Part shown: piece after piece, positions 62,942 through 64,000 of the stretch
How positions within the stretch are numbered: the first letter of the stretch is position 1
Layout of the letters: every line of letters starts with the position of its first letter
DNA from: Symsagittifera roscoffensis
Lineage: Eukaryota; Xenacoelomorpha; Acoela; Convolutidae
Assembly: GCF_963678635.1 (NCBI RefSeq)
Contig: NC_087070.1
Coordinates: 36,707,109-36,771,108 of the forward strand
DNA length: 64,000 bases
Direction: 5' to 3'
Position numbers and translations under genes: made by a program
The notes under the pieces: model-generated
Told to the model about the DNA's origin: nothing
Database searches by the model: none
Seen by the model: the letters and a program-made list of their open reading frames with translations, nothing else

Positions 62942-63062
62942 TAAGTGGTCCGGGACGGTAAAATTAAGCAAGTTAAGTTGTTGTCTTTCATCCTCAGGTT
63001 TGCTCCGCGTGTGTTGTTGGTTTTCAACCGACTTGCTTAATTCCCAAACCTCTTGGTAATTC
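62942..63062 (+). repeat. Leader hairpin repeat 2
   Basis: A perfect 12-bp stem AATTAAGCAAGT (62962-62973) / ACTTGCTTAATT (63031-63042), then an internal loop and GTTG/CAAC. The loop has the same conserved core as repeats 1 and 3. Confidence 0.85.
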
Positions 63063-63139
63063 GTCGAGCTACTAGCCGATTAGTAGTGACGCACCGTCGT
63101 ACGACCGTTCAACAAATTTCGTACGCCGTAACATCATCC

Positions 63140-63260
63140 TAAGTGGTCAGGGAGGTGATATTAAGTAAGTTAAGTTGGTTTTATTCATCCTCAGGTTTAC
63201 TCCGTGTGTGTTGTTTGATATCAACCGACTTACTTAATCCCCAGCCCCATTGGTAACTTT
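63140..63260 (+). repeat. Leader hairpin repeat 3
   Basis: An 11-bp stem ATTAAGTAAGT (63160-63170) / ACTTACTTAAT (63228-63238), then an internal loop and GTTG/CAAC. It ends 84 bases before the gag-like start codon. Confidence 0.85.
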
Positions 63261-63344
63261 ACTCACCGAAAACCGTTCCGAATCGCCCCGCAAACGCCCG
63301 ATAACCGTTAAGTATAGTTTGAGTTAAGTATAGACCCTAGAGCC

Positions 63345-64000
63345 ATGGATGAGAACTTTCAGAAGAGGGTTCAAAGGTTATTTGCGAAGCGAACCAAGCT
63401 TGAAAATGAACTGTACAAGTGCCATGAAATTATATTTGACAACATTGAAAGTCAGAGTCGCTCATCAAAGATTGACACTCAGATTCAGAATTGCAAGAGC
63501 CTGATAGAGACTGCAGTTGAAATAAATGAGGAATTGATTAAGTTAGCTTCTAAAAGTGTTGATCCTGATAAATTGATACCAGCGCAGGATATGTGGCTTC
63601 ATACGGTTACATCAAGAAACGATACAGTTTTACAGAAGGCTGCATCATATAAAGCTGGCTTAAACGTTGAACCTGAGGAAACAGAGCTTGACAATGTTGC
63701 AGAATCGTTAAGTACGATCGTAACAACACAAGCACAAGATTCACATGAAGCAGATGCGCGCTCTAAGGTGTCGCGGTACAGTAGTCGACATCATAAATCA
63801 GGTTCGCAAAAATCCAGTCGCTATACCGTCGCGCAGTCAAAAACATCAACTGAGAAGAGGCGAGATTTGTTGGTTTTGAAGAAGCAGCAGGAGGAACTTG
63901 AGAGACAAGCAAAGGTGTCATTGAAGTTGAAAGCGCAGCAAAATAAAATAAAAGAACAGCAAGGTAATTTAGAGTTGGAAGAACTAGCTGAGGTACACCG
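63345..64000 (+). CDS. gag-like protein of a BEL/Pao-type LTR retrotransposon (5' part)
   Basis: The frame starts at ATG 63345 (context AGCCATGG) and is open for 218 codons to the window edge, so it is incomplete only because the window ends. The N-terminal half is helical and charged (begins MDENFQKRVQRLFAKRTKLE). A Ser/Arg-rich stretch follows (SRYSSRHHKSGSQKSSRY), then a coiled coil rich in Lys, Glu and Gln (KRRDLLVLKKQQEELERQAK). This layout is typical of the N-terminal part of Pao/BEL gag proteins, which coat the element RNA. Capsid, zinc knuckle and pol would follow to the right. No lesion is visible, so this may be an intact copy. Confidence 0.65.
   Translation, partial: MDENFQKRVQRLFAKRTKLENELYKCHEIIFDNIESQSRSSKIDTQIQNCKSLIETAVEINEELIKLASKSVDPDKLIPAQDMWLHTVTSRNDTVLQKAASYKAGLNVEPEETELDNVAESLSTIVTTQAQDSHEADARSKVSRYSSRHHKSGSQKSSRYTVAQSKTSTEKRRDLLVLKKQQEELERQAKVSLKLKAQQNKIKEQQGNLELEELAEVH

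Overview
This window is nuclear DNA from an animal, most likely an invertebrate. It is AT-rich. Three spliced protein genes of animal type lie on the + strand, and most of the remaining sequence is transposon wreckage and satellite DNA. I cannot name the species. The gene content (PCED1, CCDC191, hormone-sensitive lipase) and the mixture of CR1-like LINEs, Penelope-like elements, an R2-type LINE, a Helitron end, foldback elements and a BEL/Pao-like LTR element fit an invertebrate metazoan.

Genes. (1) A PC-esterase domain gene (PCED1/FAM113 family) runs from 6528 to 36144 in four coding exons. Its introns of 16.7 kb and 11.3 kb hold nearly all the repeats of the left half. (2) A CCDC191-like coiled-coil gene occupies 36647-41485, with a short first coding exon and one 3.1 kb exon. 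It begins about 500 bp after the PCED1 stop. (3) A hormone-sensitive lipase gene (LIPE) occupies 46232-53754 in three coding exons, with the full catalytic triad. The genes do not form an obvious pathway: a putative SGNH esterase, a probable centrosome/cilium-type coiled-coil protein and a lipid hydrolase.

Repeats, left to right. Penelope-like fragment with a hammerhead-like motif (1-400); SGNH esterase-like pseudogene (1566-2044); nearly complete CR1-like LINE (about 2340-6231). In PCED1 intron 1: R2-type LINE with restriction-like endonuclease (7291-9100, minus), a second Penelope-like fragment (9500-10361, minus), a foldback element, a trimeric higher-order satellite ending at a Helitron-like 3' terminus (12.0-14.4 kb), two degraded LINEs (15.6-19.5 kb) and a 67-bp satellite interrupted by a foldback element (20.8-22.9 kb). 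In PCED1 intron 3: a LINE tail that has been absorbed into an 8 kb composite satellite (25.3-34.0 kb). The right half has scattered foldback elements, a degraded LINE on the minus strand (55.35-58.74 kb), and the start of a BEL/Pao-like LTR element with a candidate primer-binding site (61808), a 1.5 kb leader and an open gag-like frame running off the window (63345-64000).

The most unusual signal is in that leader: three diverged ~120-bp repeats, each able to fold into the same long hairpin, in which three base pairs have changed in a compensatory way between copies. This is internal evidence that an RNA (or single-strand DNA) structure is being kept.
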